Shown: positions 12,250-25,664 of the stretch, one piece after another
Numbering within the stretch: the first letter of the stretch is position 1
How the letters are laid out: each line of letters starts with the position of its first letter
Origin: Neocallimastix lanati (nom. inval.)
Taxonomy: Eukaryota; Neocallimastigomycota; Neocallimastigomycetes; Neocallimastigales; Neocallimastigaceae
Assembly (NCBI GenBank): GCA_016946835.1
Contig: JACVTC010000145.1
Location: 92,501 to 155,000, forward strand
Length of the DNA stretch: 62,500 nt
Reading direction: 5' to 3'
Notes under the pieces: model-generated
Database searches by the model: none
What the model was told of the DNA's origin: nothing
The model's input: only the letters and a program-made list of their open reading frames with translations
Translations under genes and position numbers: made by a program

Positions 12250-13010
12250 CGTACTTATACTTAAATACAGTAGGTTACCCACTCTACTTCTATATTTAGT
12301 TTTGTCTATACTTATGTCTCTTATTTTTTTTCATCGTTAATGAGCTTAAGATTCATTTTCGTGGGATATACATATATATATTTTTTTTCTTCGAATTTTA
12401 TTAGAAGATCATTTATATATCTCTTTTGATGAAGGATATGATATATCCGTTATTATATCTTTCGAATTTGATACTTATGATGAATTTCGCATCTCCAAAA
12501 TCCTTGATTTCGACATTTCTTTATATTAGGGATGCTGTTTGGTTAATTTCGAATTCATTTCCAATAAGAAGTATATCATTGACATATACTGCAAGAATAC
12601 ATGTTATATTTCCACATTTCATTTTCATTTTTTACATAGACATGGGTCGCATTTCCGTCTTTTAAAATTAATCTTCAATAATATATTGTTTATTTGGTTG
12701 CTACATGCCTTTCCGGACTATTTTAATCCATAGAGGCCTATATTGAGTTTCCAAAAAGTATATTTGCCCCACTCATAACCTTCGAGTGATTTCATGTATA
12801 TATATCCTCTGTTAAGTTGGCATTTTAGATATGTTGAATTAACATCGATATACTTGATTTTAAAAATTCTTTGGTGTTGTTATGGCCTGTAATAATCTGT
12901 ATGCTTAAGGGTAGGTGAAAATGTTTTAAAATAGTTAATACCTTCTTGTTGAATAAATCCTCTTGCCACGAGCCTTAACTTTTTTTTTTTTAGTGTAATG
13001 TTTCGGTCAG
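12250..13010 (-). pseudogene. copia reverse transcriptase, broken
   Basis: Read on the minus strand from right to left: VARGFIQQEGINYFKTFSP (near 12970-12910), VNSTYLKCQL (near 12845), GLYGLK*SGKAC (near 12730), then AVYVNDILLIGNE (12595-12560) and IKDFGDAKFIISIKF (near 12500). These are the successive motifs of copia RT. The catalytic YVDD box is changed to YVND (12575-12586), which by itself should inactivate polymerisation. Several stops and frameshifts also interrupt it. Confidence 0.88.
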
Positions 13011-13379
13011 CGTTTCTTTTTAAGTTTGAGTCTTGGAACGTATTTAATTGGTGTAAAAACTTTTAGTTTGACCATATTTTGAAGTTCATTATTGATTGCG
13101 TTGAACCACTCTTCTTTTCCCTTTAAATTGTAAATATCTTGATAGTTGGGTTGGTTCTAGTTGGTTCTCTTATTATCATATGTGTCATTTGGGCATTCAT
13201 CAAAAGGTACTTTTATTGAACTATAATTTATTGATAATCATTTATTGTTATTTGCGTCATTTCGTCTTATCTGTCGTTGAATTTAAGTTACTTAATGTTA
13301 GAGGTATAGGATACTTTGTATATACTTTGTATATTGACTACTATTGTGATCTAATATTGTAGAAATTATGATCATTAGT

Positions 13380-13830
13380 AAAAAAAGTATTTTTGATAGG
13401 GTAATTTTTATAATTTCGTATTATTATCTGATGTTACTGAAATAACATTGTTAAAAAAAAAAAAATTGGCGGGATTGTTTTCAAAGTATTCTATTTGTTC
13501 TACATTTAAAAACTTTTTTTTTTTTTTTAGGTTAAAAATCTCCTAGGAATATGGATTTAAACAATATCCATTCCAGGATAGTTAATACATATTTGTTTTA
13601 ATATAGTGATTCTGTAATTGGATCTATAAGGTCTTGATGAATGAGGTCGAAGATATCTTTGATTTTGTTGGGAGTGAGGTAATATGGTTTATTTCTCAAT
13701 TTAGTTTTTTTCTTTTTTATATATTTTACTTTTCTTGTTATAGCTTAAATTCGCTAAATTATTTAGGAATCTATCTATGTTGAAATGGCCGAATCTACAA
13801 TGCCACAAGTATATAATCTTCATTGGAATG
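13380..13830 (-). pseudogene. copia GAG-pre-integrase and integrase, broken
   Basis: LWHCRFGHFNIDRFLNNLA (near 13805-13750) is the GAG-pre-integrase/zinc-binding His motif. PNKIKDIFDLIHQDLIDPI (near 13670-13610) is the integrase core start (family pattern ending in H.DL.GPI). The rest of the integrase is fragmented by poly(T) insertions around 13510-13530. Confidence 0.8.
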
Positions 13831-13989
13831 TTGAATTTTTTTTTATTGTAAAATTTGAATTTTGTTGTTTTCGTTGTTGTTGTTGGATTTTCGGATAACC
13901 ATAGTTAAAAATTGTTATTATTTTCATTACTACATACTGATGAAATTTTTTTCCGTTCGGTGAATAAATTATAGTTTATGGTTTTCCAT

Positions 13990-14545
13990 TGTAAATGCTG
14001 AATACAAATTTTTTTTTTTTGTTCAATAAGTTTTGAAATTGAAATTAATGCTTCTTTGAAAATTTTGAATGAAAAAGTACATCTTTCAAGATGAATTTAT
14101 TGTTTATCGATATATCCTTCAATATTACCAATATAATTTGATAATTCTTTATTTCTATTTGCAAAAGTTACTTCTTCATGGTGTTGTTTGATTTCCTTTA
14201 GATCATTATGCTCAATATTCAATATATTTAAGAATGATTATTAGAGTTCTGCAGAAAAGAAATTCAAATAATATTATTATGATTAAAGAAATATCATAGG
14301 ACAGACCTATATTATCCGAATAAGATAAATTTGAAGAAGATTCTATTATTTTTAGTCCCGGTACTAAAAAATATTCCTTCGAAATCAAGTTTGATTCCAT
14401 TTATAAAAGATTCTTGTTGACATCCTTCGAGTAGAGAACCTTTATTAACGTGATTGGATTTGGATTATTGTTAATGGTACCATGAAAAGTACCTTATCCC
14501 TCAAAGAAGCAGGTAATGTTGTTGGCTAATCGTAGGGTGACTTTT

Positions 14546-14584
<39 letters not shown>

Positions 14585-14690
14585 TATTAAGTCTATCAAC
14601 AGGTTTTTTGTTTTTGGTTATGTTATTCCCAGACACCGGTATCCAGAGTCCAAATGATTGAGTTGTCTTCGGTCATAGGTTCAATACCAA
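13990..14690 (-). pseudogene. copia protease and downstream linker, broken
   Basis: IWTLDTGV on the minus strand (the DTG triplet is at 14643-14635) fits the copia protease active site, normally W.(L/V)D(S/T)GA. Further along, LKDVLFHSKFSK near 14090 matches the conserved LK(N/D)VL(Y/F) stretch that precedes the GAG-pre-integrase domain. A poly(T) tract (14547-14583) interrupts the protease. Confidence 0.7.
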
Positions 14691-14699
14691 TATTTTGTA

Positions 14700-17600
14700 T
14701 TTTATAATTATATAAATATGTAATAAAGCATATATGTTTATTTTTATCAATAAATAATATAGAATGAAATTTATTTTATTTTTGATGGAATTCATTGTAA
14801 AAAAAAAAAAAAATATTTCATGGTACAATAATTTGATAATTTGCATAATATCTATAATAAATTTATGTCTGAACCAATAAACAATGATAAAAAAACATAA
14901 ATCATTAAAAGTAGTATGGTCTATTCCATTTGTTTTAAATACATTTTCTCAATATCTCAATATCTACTTGACTCTGATATGGAATTTGGTAATTTTCATG
15001 CTTTCAGTCAAGTAAATGAAAACAATAAATAAATGAATAAATAAATATATAAAATATTTTTCTCAATTATTACATTTTTTATTTTTATTACAATTTTTTT
15101 TTATTCCATCTTATTATATTTAATTTTAACTAAAATATGTAAAGTATTAAAATTTACGTCATAGTTAATTTTATTTTTTTTTTTTTGTATATAGATTTGT
15201 ATTAAGAAATAATTCTAGGTTTAATATCTATAATATTTCAAAATTCGTCAATATTGAAATCTTAATATAATGAAAAAGATTTTTCAATTCAATATAAATT
15301 ATACACAAATGATTTATTCACAAAACATTTAAATATTTACCAAAAAAATATTACCATATTTTGTATTTTTAATGTAGTAATGAATATTTAATTATGAATG
15401 AATTTCAATAATTCTCAAAGCAAATAGATAGTTATAAAAATATTATTAATTGTGACTACAATCAAATAACTAATTGTAATCTTTAAAAAATATAATTTTT
15501 ATTCAGATATAGCTAGTTCGTATTTCCAATAAAAAAAATAAATATAATAAAAAAATATAAAATAAAAAAATTAATGAAGATTAATATTATTAGAGATTAA
15601 TTTTTTTTAATTCTTTGAATATAACGTATTGATAATTAAAATTTAATAAAAATTATAAAATCTTTCCTATTATTCTCTCTTTTCTTCGAAATTAGTATTA
15701 TTGAATTTATAAATGGTAATCATAGTTAATTGCCTATATAAAATTGTTTGTGAAATATTATGATTCTGTAAAGTTGGAGTTTTGATTGAAATATATATAT
15801 GTTTTTTTAAACAATAATGAAATTTTTCATTTATTTTATTTTATTTTAATTAAATTATATAAATAATTACAAAATACAAAGTATAATAGAATAAATGTAT
15901 TATTTTATAATTAATTTTTTTTTCATTAAATAATAAAATAATAAAATAAATAAAATTTTATTTATTATATTATTAAATAGTTGCCTACTACTATTTCTAA
16001 CTTTATATATATATATATTTTTTATTTTTTAATAATTTGAATTTTTTTTTTTTTATTTATATTTATTTGTAGTGTAAATAATGCTTCTAATATTGTTTTC
16101 ATTTTTAAATTAGTTTTAAGTATTAGTAATAGCATTGTATATTTTATGATGGATTCCATTCAAATAATCTAAATAACTTTTTTTTTTTATTAAATTCGTT
16201 ATAATGGTTGTTTATTATTGCTTACTATAAATTTTTGATTAAGAAAATATGAAATATTTTTATTGGCTTCAATTAATTGTTTTAAAAGATCCAAATCTAC
16301 TATAGTAAGCTTTTTCCCATATATAATGTTACATAGAATAAAAATATTTCAATTCCTGATGATACTCAAAAAGCTTTGGAGTTTGAATGATATTGGAATT
16401 AATATGATATTATATTAATTATATACTTAATTATATATATATGGTTATATTAGCTAAATTTATTGATTAATTATATATTAAACTATAATTATTAATTATA
16501 TATATTTAGCTAATATGTATAATTAATAGCAAGGTCATAAATTCATCATAGGGAGTTTTTTTAAAAATTTTTTTTAGACTTATGAAATTTTTCAAATCCC
16601 TAGGTGGTTTTTAAATGAAGTAAACTCTTACTGGGATTTTAATCCTTAATAAGATAAAACAAGTTACAATTCTAATAGATTAATTTTATATTTTGTTCAA
16701 TAGAAGAAGCAAATAATTATTTGTTATTTTTATTTAAAAGATAAAAATTTTTATGTAAATAAGGTCATAGTTAAAGAAGCTATATAATAAAAACTATTAT
16801 ATTGTTAACATAAATATTTATATAAATATTTATTAAAATTAAAATTAGCATTAGTATATTTATTTAAACTTTATATTACTTATAAATATATAAGTTATTA
16901 TATATTAAAACAACAGCAACAACAGCAACAACAAGAAAAAAAAATAAAATAAGAGTAAAAAATATAAATAGAAAAAATAAAAAATAAATTTATCAATAGA
17001 AAACTTAACAATTAAATTATTAGATTAAATATTTTTTTTACAACAATCTTTACTAACCATAAATTTATTTGTATCAATTTTATTTTTAATTAATAAATTG
17101 TATTCATTTATTGAATATAGAAGATTATTTTTTAAAGTACAGCTCCAATTCTGGATCAGTTTTTTTTTTTTGCTTTATTCTAGTTCTTCATTTAATAAGT
17201 TTTACTTTTTTTTTTTTTTCTATGTTAATTTTCATTGATATCTAAAAGAAAATCAATGTTACTTATGAAGTCTTGTTAATATGAAATTCCTATACTAAAC
17301 TAATTTATATTTGAAGGGTTCATTTTAATATTGTATATATATATATATATATTTTTTTAAGAATGAAATTTACATTTAATAAAACAATATTTTTACAAAA
17401 TACAAAATGATATATATTTTTATTAAATTATTTAATTTTATTCATATATTAACATCATTTAAAAAAAAATAACCACATTAATTGTTCTTTTCAACTCAAC
17501 TTTTAGATTAACATAGATATTCATTTATGTTAAATATTTTTAATATTTAAACATCCATATTAGTTATTAAAGGTGGACTTTTAATTTTCATTACCATCAA

Positions 17601-18730
17601 TTTTCCATATTTTCCATATTTTCCATTTATTATTTTTATTAATAATTTTATGTAATATAAATTGAATTATACATTATAAATATTAATATAAAATAATATA
17701 AATTTAATTTAATACTATTTTATACTATTTTATACTATTATTATATATTATTATATATTTCAATATAAATAAAAGGTAATAATATGAAAGAATATGAATT
17801 ATAATTATTAATAAAATTAATTAATGTTTATGTATTTATTTAATTTTTAAAAAAACAAATTTAATAATATTTAAATTACTAAATTTCTCCCGAATACCTA
17901 AATTTAAAATTTTTTTATATATTGAATCAAATGAACTTTTTTTTTTTTTTTTTTAATATGAATTATGAATTTTTGATAAATTAATTTTGACTCATGAAGA
18001 ATAATAAAATCGAATTTTACCTATTGATTAGTAATATTGTATAATTTAAAGTAAAAAAAAAAAATAATTTAAGTCTTAAGTAATATAAAAACAAAACAAT
18101 ATTAAAATAAAAAATAAAAAAAAAAGTTCAAACCTCGAATTTACTAAACAAATAGCATAATTTTTTTTTCTTTTAATCAATTAATCAATTAATAACTAAG
18201 AAAAGGAACGCCAAGGTATTGGTGGCTATTTTATTAATTACAAATAAAAAATCGAAAGTAAATACGTTTTTATTTTATTTATATTTTATTTATTTTATTA
18301 TTAATTTAAGTTATATTTTTTTAATTAAAATATTAATAATTAAGATTATTAAATAAAATATATTTTTTTACTACTAAATGGAAATTTATTGATGTTTCCC
18401 ATCTTAATATATTATATTCTATAAATTAAAAAAAAAAGAAAATAATTAAACTGATTAAATAAAATAAATTTGTTGTTAAATATCAGAACTTGTTTAATAT
18501 TTTTTATAATAGTAGTGTTTAAAGATTATTAATAAGCCTATACTAAAAACTTCTAATAAATCATATTTTATATAATTTTAAAGGCTATTTAGTAACCTTT
18601 AATTATTTTTATTTATATTTAGTCTTTAAATTATAGTAATTTTCAATAAAAAAAAATATTTTTATTGAAATATTTAACATTTCAAACAATTACATTTTTT
18701 ATTAGTTTTCTTATAAATTTTATTACTATA
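14700..18730. other. long A/T-rich region without a recognisable gene
   Basis: About 4 kb with no ORF of credible composition. A short protein-like stretch occurs on the minus strand at 16345-16205 (TIVDLDLLKQLIEANKN...NQKFIVSNNKQPL, then stop), too short to assign. A CAACAG-rich patch is at 16908-16936. Otherwise A/T tracts. Confidence 0.6.
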
Positions 18731-18734
18731 ATTT

Positions 18735-19040
18735 TATATTATTTAGCTAATTTTAATAATTTTATTCTTTATATATTATATCGTTTTACATTATTTAGCT
18801 ATTTTAATAATTTTTATGTTTTATAATTTATATATAATTTTATATTATTTAACTATTTTAATAATTTTTATATTTTATATTTTTATATTTTATATTTTAT
18901 ATTTTATTTATTTTACATTATTTAACTATTTTAATAATTTTTATATTTTAATATTTTATATTTTTATATTTTATATTTTATATTTTATAGTTTTTTTATT
19001 TTACAATATTTAACTATTTTAATATTTTTTATATTTTAAT
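18735..19040. repeat. tandem repeat of about 70-90 bp
   Basis: The phrase ATTATTTA(G/A)CTATTTTAATA recurs about five times with T/A-rich spacers that lengthen towards the right. The ORF at 18816-19013 is a by-product of the period. Confidence 0.75.
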
Positions 19041-19345
19041 ATTTATATAACTTTAATATATTTGTATTAATTTATTATTATTTAAAGTTTAAGGCTATAT
19101 TAAAAGTAGTTTAATTAAATTATATTAGAAAGCACAAAAAAAATTTTATTCCAATTTATATTATTTACAATAAATTAAATTTGTAGAGTCATTCATTTTA
19201 TTAGTTAATTGAAATTGTACTTAACTAAATGATTTATGACAAAATTAATTTTATTTTTCCATAAATAAAAATATAATATAAATATTTAAATATAATAAAC
19301 TTTCCCAAACTTTAACAATATTATTTAAAGTTTATAAAATTATTT

Positions 19346-19376
<31 letters not shown>

Positions 19377-19650
19377 CATTTTTTGATTATTTTGGAATAA
19401 AAATACCAAATTAGTCATACTATATAATACTAGTATATTATAATATATATATATTTTTTTTTTATCTTAATAATTGGGAATTTTTAATTATTACAAAATT
19501 TTTGTATAATTCTATACTTTCTCATATATCCTAAATATAAATAGTGATAATTCTGTTTATTTTTTTTTTTCTTTTATTTTTATTTTTATTTTTTATTTTG
19601 TATTATTTTTCATTTTAAATGATAAATAAATAAATAAATAATAATTAATA
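19041..19650 (+). promoter_or_regulatory. upstream region of the GH115 gene
   Basis: A/T-rich leader with a poly(T) tract at 19350-19377 and a T-rich run at 19558-19600. A TATAAATAG string lies at 19536-19544, about 110 bp before the ATG. In this base composition such a string is weak evidence, so the TATA-box assignment is tentative. Confidence 0.3.
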
Positions 19651-22600
19651 ATGAAATTTATTAATTCGATAACTTTATTGGTTTTACTTTTTGAATCCCA
19701 ATATTCATTTGGAAAATCTGTTCCAAAGGGTTCAACTGATTTACTTACAGCTGAAAATGGTATTACTGATACCTTTACATATAAAAATGTAACTTATACT
19801 AATTATACTAAAGAAAAGAGAGCATCAGTTCAAACTATTGCTCCAAAAATTAAGTTAAGTCCAGTCGATTTTACACTTATAGAAGATAAGAAAGTTAAAG
19901 CTTCTCTCTATATTGATAAAAATGATTCCGAATATGATGGTATCAGTATCATTGCTGAAGCTCTTAAAGCTGATATTGCTAGAGTTACCGGTGAATCAGT
20001 TGATAAAGAAGGTAAGGCTTCAAATTCCTCTAATGGATTAAAAATTATAACCAATAGTTCTCAATTATCAGGTAAGATGATTATTGCTGGTACTTTTGGT
20101 GCTAAAGGTAATGATGTCATTAATCAACTTATTGATAATGGAAAAATTGATGTCAGTAATCTTAAAGGACGTTGGGAAAGTTATCAAATGCAAGTTATTA
20201 AAAATCCAATAAACGGTGTTAGTGAAGCACTTGTTATTGTTGGTAGTGATAAAAGAGGTACCCTTTATGGTATGTTCCATATTTCCGAAATGATGGGAGT
20301 TTCACCATGGGTATGGTGGAGCGATGTCACTCCAACTGTTCAATCTAATGTCGTTCTTCCTGGTGAAGAATGTAATATTATTTCAAAGGAACCATCTATT
20401 AAATATCGTGGTATTTTCTTAAATGATGAAGCCCCATCTCTTACCACTTGGACTGATAAAAGATATGGTGGAAGAAATCAATATTTCTATGCTCAAGTTT
20501 ATGAACTTTTAATTCGTTTAAAGGCTAATTATCTTTGGCCAGCCATGTGGGGAGATATATTCAGTGAAGGTGGTAGAGGTGATAAACTTGCCAATGCTCG
20601 TCTTGCTGATCAATATGGTATTGTTATGGGTACTTCTCATCATGAACCTCTTTATCGTGCTGGTAATGAATGGGGTGGTTACTACAGAAATGATTTAGGA
20701 ATGACTTCTGCTCAAGCTTGGAATCTCTACAACATTCCAGGACAACAAGGTTACAATCAAAGAGTAAACCAAAAAATTGAAGAATTCTGGTCTTCCGGTG
20801 TTTCAAGAAATAAGGCTTTCGAAAATATCTGTACTGTTGGTATGAGAGGAGAAAATGATTCCACTCTTCCAGCTGCTAATAATCCACCAAAATATGCTGA
20901 ATTACTTAATTACATCATTAAAACTCAAAAAGGTATTTTAGCTAAACAGAATGATAAAAATCCAACCCAAATTGTTATTTACAAGGAAGTTGAAGATGCC
21001 TGGTATGCCGGTCAATTGTATAACAAAGACGCTATGAAGGACACCTACGCTATGTTCTGTGATGATAATTGGGCCTATATTAGAACTTTACCAACTCTTG
21101 ATCAACAAAAGACCGTTGCTGGTCTTGGTATGTATTACCACTTTGATTATGTTGGTGCACCAAAATCTTATACTTGGGTTCAAAACACTCAAGTTTCTAC
21201 AATTTGGGATCAAATGTCAATTTCATATGATTACGGAATTGATGATGTATGGATTGCCAATGTTGGTGATTTGAAACCAATGGAACTTGATATTTCATAC
21301 TTCCTTGATCTTGCTTATGATTATGAATATCTTGGTGTGGAGGGACATAAACATATCGATGAATACCAAAAGAATTGGGCTAGACAACAATTCAGTAAAA
21401 AGGATGGTAGTGGTTTAACTGATGAACAATGTGATGAAGTTGCCTCATTAATTGCAAGATACCTTGATCTTGAAAGTAAACGTGTAGTAGAACATGTCTT
21501 ATACAATACGGCTAATACATGTTCTGATATGTACAGTGTTGATAATTACAGAGAAGCCCTTGACATTCTCGAAGAATGTGAAGATATTATGAGTCGTACC
21601 GAAGCTTTATACGCTAAAGTTCCAAACGACTTAAAGGCTGCTTTCTATCAATTGGTTTACTATCCAGCTATGGCTGTTCCAAACGTTTTAAGAATTCAAA
21701 TCTATGCTGCCTTAAACAACAAATTTGCTGGCTTAGGATTTATGATTGCTAACAAATATGCCCAATTATGTAAAGATGCTATTGCTCTTGATAATCAATT
21801 ATTTAACGATTACAATAATAAGATGCCAGGAAATGCTGAAGGAGGAAAGAAATGGCAAGGTATGATTTCCTGTGGTCAAAATTATCACATTGGTCTTCAA
21901 GCTTGGGATCGTGACTCTGGTAGGCTTCCATCCGTAAGAAATGTAAATAGTAACAATTCTAATGCTATGAATGTCATGGTTGAAAGTATTACTAACAGCT
22001 TTAAGAGCGCTGTAACTAGTGGAGAAGCAAAATTACCAACTTTCTACTATGTAAGTGATGAAACCTATGAAGTTAAACTTCTTACTAAGGGTTCTTCCTA
22101 CAACTTCCAAGCTACTACTGATGCTAATTGGATTAAAATTTCTACTACCAAGAATGGTGAAGCCACTAACACTTTAAAAGGATCTGTAAACCCAGATCAA
22201 TCTATTTTCGTTAGTATTGATTGGAGTAAGATTGTTCCTGATATGTTTAAGGAAGTTACCGTTACCAATTCTTCCTCCTCAGAAAATTCATCATCATCAT
22301 CATCATCTTCTTCATCAGAACCAAAGAGTTGCTGGTCATTACCTTTAGGTTACAATTGTTGTTCCTCTGACAACACTGAAGTATACTATACTGATGATGA
22401 TGGTCAATGGGGTGTTGAAAATGGTGACTGGTGTGGTATCATGAGTGATAAATGTTGGTCCGAACCTTTAGGTTATGAATGTTGTGATCCAAAGGATAAT
22501 ACTTACTATTATGAGGATGATGATGGTTACTGGGGATTAGTTGATGGTGAATGGTGTGGTATCATTGCTGAAAATCCAGTTTACTACGAAGATGCTACTT

Positions 22601-23346
22601 CCGAACCTTCCGAACCTTCCGAAACTACTACCACTACCACTACCACTACCAAGAATTACAACGTTAGTCCAACCACTGTCAATGGTAAAATCCAAATTAC
22701 TTCAGGCAATACCACTATTAGAGTAGCAGTTCAAGCTGTGGTTGAAAGTCATGGAGATTTATCTAGAACTTATGTTATGCACAATGGTTATGCTACTATT
22801 GATGTTGCTAATTACCACAAGTTAGTAGATGGTAAGGGTAAGACTAATGCTGGAAATGTTGTTGATAATAAAATGATCATTATTCCAGACAATGGTAAAT
22901 ACGGAACCGCTCTTAGAACTAGCAGTTCTACCATTACCTATGAAAAAGAATCTGATTTAGCTAATGCTCCATATGCTGAATATAAGGTTTATGTTCCAGA
23001 AGATGGTACCTACAATTTACAAAGTCAATTTAACCCTACCAGTAATCTTACCTATGGTAAAGTTCGTTTAAGATACGGTATTAGTATAGATGAAGGTAGA
23101 ATTGATATTATTAACTCTATTGTAAATAACTACTTAGCCGGTACCTGGAAGCAAGGTACATGGTCCTCTGATATTGAAAACCACAGTAGAAGAAGTAATA
23201 AGGGTAACATTAGTTTAAAAAAGGGTGTTCATACTATTCGTTACTATCAATGTGATCCAAACCTTGCTTTAATTAGAATGACTCTTCATAAGGGTAATTT
23301 AGCTACCGTTTATGGAAGTCCAGAAGAAAGTGGTTTCATTAACTAA
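19651..23346 (+). CDS. secreted GH115 xylan alpha-glucuronidase with two internal fungal dockerins
   Basis: Intact intronless ORF of 1231 residues. Residues 1-21 form a signal peptide. GH115 enzymes remove (4-O-methyl)glucuronic acid from xylan side chains. The N-terminal beta domain covers about 70-240 ([18 protein letters not shown] at 195-212). The catalytic barrel follows: [11 protein letters not shown] (252-262), NYLWPAMW (293-300), MGTSHHEPL (326-334) and VGMRGENDS (396-404), which holds acidic residues of the family's active-site region. A helical domain (about 590-790) and a beta domain (about 795-872) come next. After a Ser linker (873-889) stand two CBM10-type dockerins, 894-929 and 935-970, each CWS.PLGY.CC...DDG.WG...WCGI. 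A Ser/Pro/Thr linker (984-1000) then leads to the GH115 C-terminal domain (about 1003-1231). Dockerins tether enzymes to scaffoldins of the fungal cellulosome. Lack of introns, unlike neighbouring housekeeping genes, fits bacterial origin by transfer (inference). Confidence 0.96.
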   Translation: MKFINSITLLVLLFESQYSFGKSVPKGSTDLLTAENGITDTFTYKNVTYTNYTKEKRASVQTIAPKIKLSPVDFTLIEDKKVKASLYIDKNDSEYDGISIIAEALKADIARVTGESVDKEGKASNSSNGLKIITNSSQLSGKMIIAGTFGAKGNDVINQLIDNGKIDVSNLKGRWESYQMQVIKNPINGVSEALVIVGSDKRGTLYGMFHISEMMGVSPWVWWSDVTPTVQSNVVLPGEECNIISKEPSIKYRGIFLNDEAPSLTTWTDKRYGGRNQYFYAQVYELLIRLKANYLWPAMWGDIFSEGGRGDKLANARLADQYGIVMGTSHHEPLYRAGNEWGGYYRNDLGMTSAQAWNLYNIPGQQGYNQRVNQKIEEFWSSGVSRNKAFENICTVGMRGENDSTLPAANNPPKYAELLNYIIKTQKGILAKQNDKNPTQIVIYKEVEDAWYAGQLYNKDAMKDTYAMFCDDNWAYIRTLPTLDQQKTVAGLGMYYHFDYVGAPKSYTWVQNTQVSTIWDQMSISYDYGIDDVWIANVGDLKPMELDISYFLDLAYDYEYLGVEGHKHIDEYQKNWARQQFSKKDGSGLTDEQCDEVASLIARYLDLESKRVVEHVLYNTANTCSDMYSVDNYREALDILEECEDIMSRTEALYAKVPNDLKAAFYQLVYYPAMAVPNVLRIQIYAALNNKFAGLGFMIANKYAQLCKDAIALDNQLFNDYNNKMPGNAEGGKKWQGMISCGQNYHIGLQAWDRDSGRLPSVRNVNSNNSNAMNVMVESITNSFKSAVTSGEAKLPTFYYVSDETYEVKLLTKGSSYNFQATTDANWIKISTTKNGEATNTLKGSVNPDQSIFVSIDWSKIVPDMFKEVTVTNSSSSENSSSSSSSSSSEPKSCWSLPLGYNCCSSDNTEVYYTDDDGQWGVENGDWCGIMSDKCWSEPLGYECCDPKDNTYYYEDDDGYWGLVDGEWCGIIAENPVYYEDATSEPSEPSETTTTTTTTTKNYNVSPTTVNGKIQITSGNTTIRVAVQAVVESHGDLSRTYVMHNGYATIDVANYHKLVDGKGKTNAGNVVDNKMIIIPDNGKYGTALRTSSSTITYEKESDLANAPYAEYKVYVPEDGTYNLQSQFNPTSNLTYGKVRLRYGISIDEGRIDIINSIVNNYLAGTWKQGTWSSDIENHSRRSNKGNISLKKGVHTIRYYQCDPNLALIRMTLHKGNLATVYGSPEESGFIN

Positions 23347-24383
23347 GAAAAAAAAATAAAAATAAAAAATAAACACAAACTTAAAAAAAAAAAAATAACA
23401 ATAATATATACTAAAAAGGAATGTAAATAGTATAAATTAAAAATAAATTAAAAGAATATATAAACAAATACATAAATATAAAATATTATAAACAAAAGGT
23501 TGATAGTATATAAATAAATATAAATATACTAAATAATAAATATTTTTTTAAAAAAAAAAAATGCAATTAATATTTATTTTAGATATAAAACAAAAAGAAA
23601 AAAAAATAATAAGAATAATAGAAAAAAAATTATTTATAGTATATAGATATATACTAAATAAAATATAAATATATATATATTGTTAATATAATAAAATAAA
23701 AAATATTGATAATATATAAATATATATATAAGTATTCTAAATAACAAAAAAAATTTTTTAAAAAAATTTGATATAGTAATATATATTTTAAAAGTAAAAT
23801 AAATAATAATAAAATAATAAAATAATAATTGTAAAAAAAAAAAAAAAAAAAAATTATTTATTAGTATGTTAATATACTAAATTTATATATATAAATATAT
23901 TAATATAAAATTTTAAAAATAAATTGTATAAAAAAAAATAAAAAAAATTACAATTTAAATATAAAATTTATTTACTAAACGTAATGGTTTTTAAATTTAT
24001 ATTTTACAAATTCAAAAAAAAAAAAAAAAAAAGGTTTTATATATATTCGAATGACCAATTTTATAGATTTTGGATAATAATTTTTATTGATGAATTAAAA
24101 TTTTAAAATAATAGTAATACAATCTAAATGATTGTATTTTTCTTAAGTTAATGACATGAATAAAAAAAAAAAAAAAAAAAAAAAAAGATAGTCATAACGG
24201 TGATGATCATATATAATAATTAATTAATTATTCATTATTTTTGGATTCCATATTTTTTTTTTTTAAATTCTCAATTAAAATGTGGATTTTTATTAGTTTT
24301 TCCTAATATATTCTTTTTTTTTTTTTTTTTTTTTTTTTTGAATGCCTCCAAATTTCCTTTTGTAATCCTTAAAAGATAAGTAA

Positions 24384-24415
<32 letters not shown>

Positions 24416-24571
24416 TATTTTTATTTTAAATATTATTATGTTTTAATTATTGGAAAAATAAGATTTTTTTTTTTATTAAATAGTATTCTATTCTAATTAG
24501 AAAAATAATATTCATGTTAATTAATGAATAAATAAAATAAAGAGTTTAAAATTTGAAATAATTGCGGCTGC

Positions 24572-24605
<34 letters not shown>

Positions 24606-24910
24606 ATGTATATAAATATTAAAATATTTTAATTATTTATTATATATATTTATTATTTACATTTTATTATTATTATTATTATTTTGATGAATAAATTAAT
24701 ATTAATCATTCAAGTCTTTATAAATTTTAAGGTATTAATAAAAATAATAGAGCAATAATACGTTCAATTAGAATTAAATCATCAAATATTATTAGTGAAA
24801 TAATTCTACAAATTCAGAAGATTGTTTACAAAATAGGAAAGAATTCTAAAGGAATATCTAAAAATTTTTGACATTTTTCAGTCTTAATATTATTACAAAT
24901 TTGTTTGTAA
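23347..24910. other. 3' flank of the GH115 gene and A/T-rich spacer
   Basis: AATAAA-like strings follow the stop codon within 30 bp (candidate polyadenylation signals). The rest is A/T tracts, including poly(A) at 24163-24186, poly(T) at 24313-24339 and 24383-24411, and an AT array at 24577-24602. No gene seen. Confidence 0.7.
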
Positions 24911-25098
24911 TTATTTATATTTATAATGGTTTAAACATTCATTAAATTCAGAATTAGTTTGTTCTTCAATACACTTTTTACTTAAACTATTTGAAAAAGC
25001 ATTTGGATCAAAATTAACACCTCTTTTTAATAGATTTTGGAAGTTGATACTATTAGCATAACAATAATACCAGCGAAAGTTACGCTAAAAAATTTCAT
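24911..25098 (-). pseudogene. broken small secreted protein
   Basis: The minus strand starts with ATG and a good signal peptide (MKFFSVTFAGIIVMLIVSTS), then hits a stop. One frame over it continues as KRGVNFDPNAFSNSLSKKC and EEQTNSEFNECLNHYKYK before a stop. The two halves together look like a short cysteine-containing secreted protein with a small deletion at about 25027. An intron across the join is possible but I see no good donor/acceptor pair. Family not recognised. Confidence 0.5.
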
Positions 25099-25664
25099 TT
25101 TTTTATTCTCTTTAATAAAATAAATAGACAAAATATTTTATAAAATATTTGATTTTTTATTTTTTTTTTTTTTTTATTTAATTTTTTATTTATTAATTTA
25201 AAATTTTAAAAAAGTTTTATAAAATCATTTTAGAAATTTGAAAATATAAATTATTGAAACTATCAGTACTATAATTTATTAATATTTATTAACTATAAAC
25301 TTAGTTATTAATATACTTTTGTAAAGTAATATATAAATATATAATAATAATTTAAATAAAACAAAAAATAGTTAAAAATAAATGTTATATTTACTTTTAT
25401 TAAGTTAATACAATAATTACTTTAAATTTATTAAATTACTTTCAAAAAATTTCATTATATTATATCACTTTTACATAAGTATATTAAAAATTTTTTTTCT
25501 ATAAAAATTAATATAATAAACAAATATCATTAAAATATATTCATTTATTATGAGTATATTATTTGATTATAATACTCTTTACTGTTAATAATAGTTTATT
25601 TTCTAAAATAGATTTGATTAATAATAGATAATTGTTTAGATTGAAATAATTTTTGTTTTATCTA

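Larger units (their letters stand above)
11563..14690 (-). mobile_element. degenerate Ty1/copia retrotransposon
   Basis: On the minus strand the domains occur in copia order: aspartic protease (about 14690-14560), GAG-pre-integrase and integrase (about 13820-13380), reverse transcriptase (about 13010-12250), RNase H (about 12100-11680). The body ends in a purine tract GAGGGGAAG followed by TGTCAAAG (11563 leftwards), a plausible polypurine tract and 3' LTR start. Many frameshifts and stops make it dead. The base composition is visibly less A/T biased than its surroundings. No matching second LTR was found to the right of 14700 and no Gag zinc knuckle was seen, so the 5' end is probably lost. 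Confidence 0.9.

Noticed and set aside
18190-18235. Small G/C-richer patch tested as a tRNA or other RNA gene
   Set aside because: No cloverleaf, no A/B-box pair; too short.
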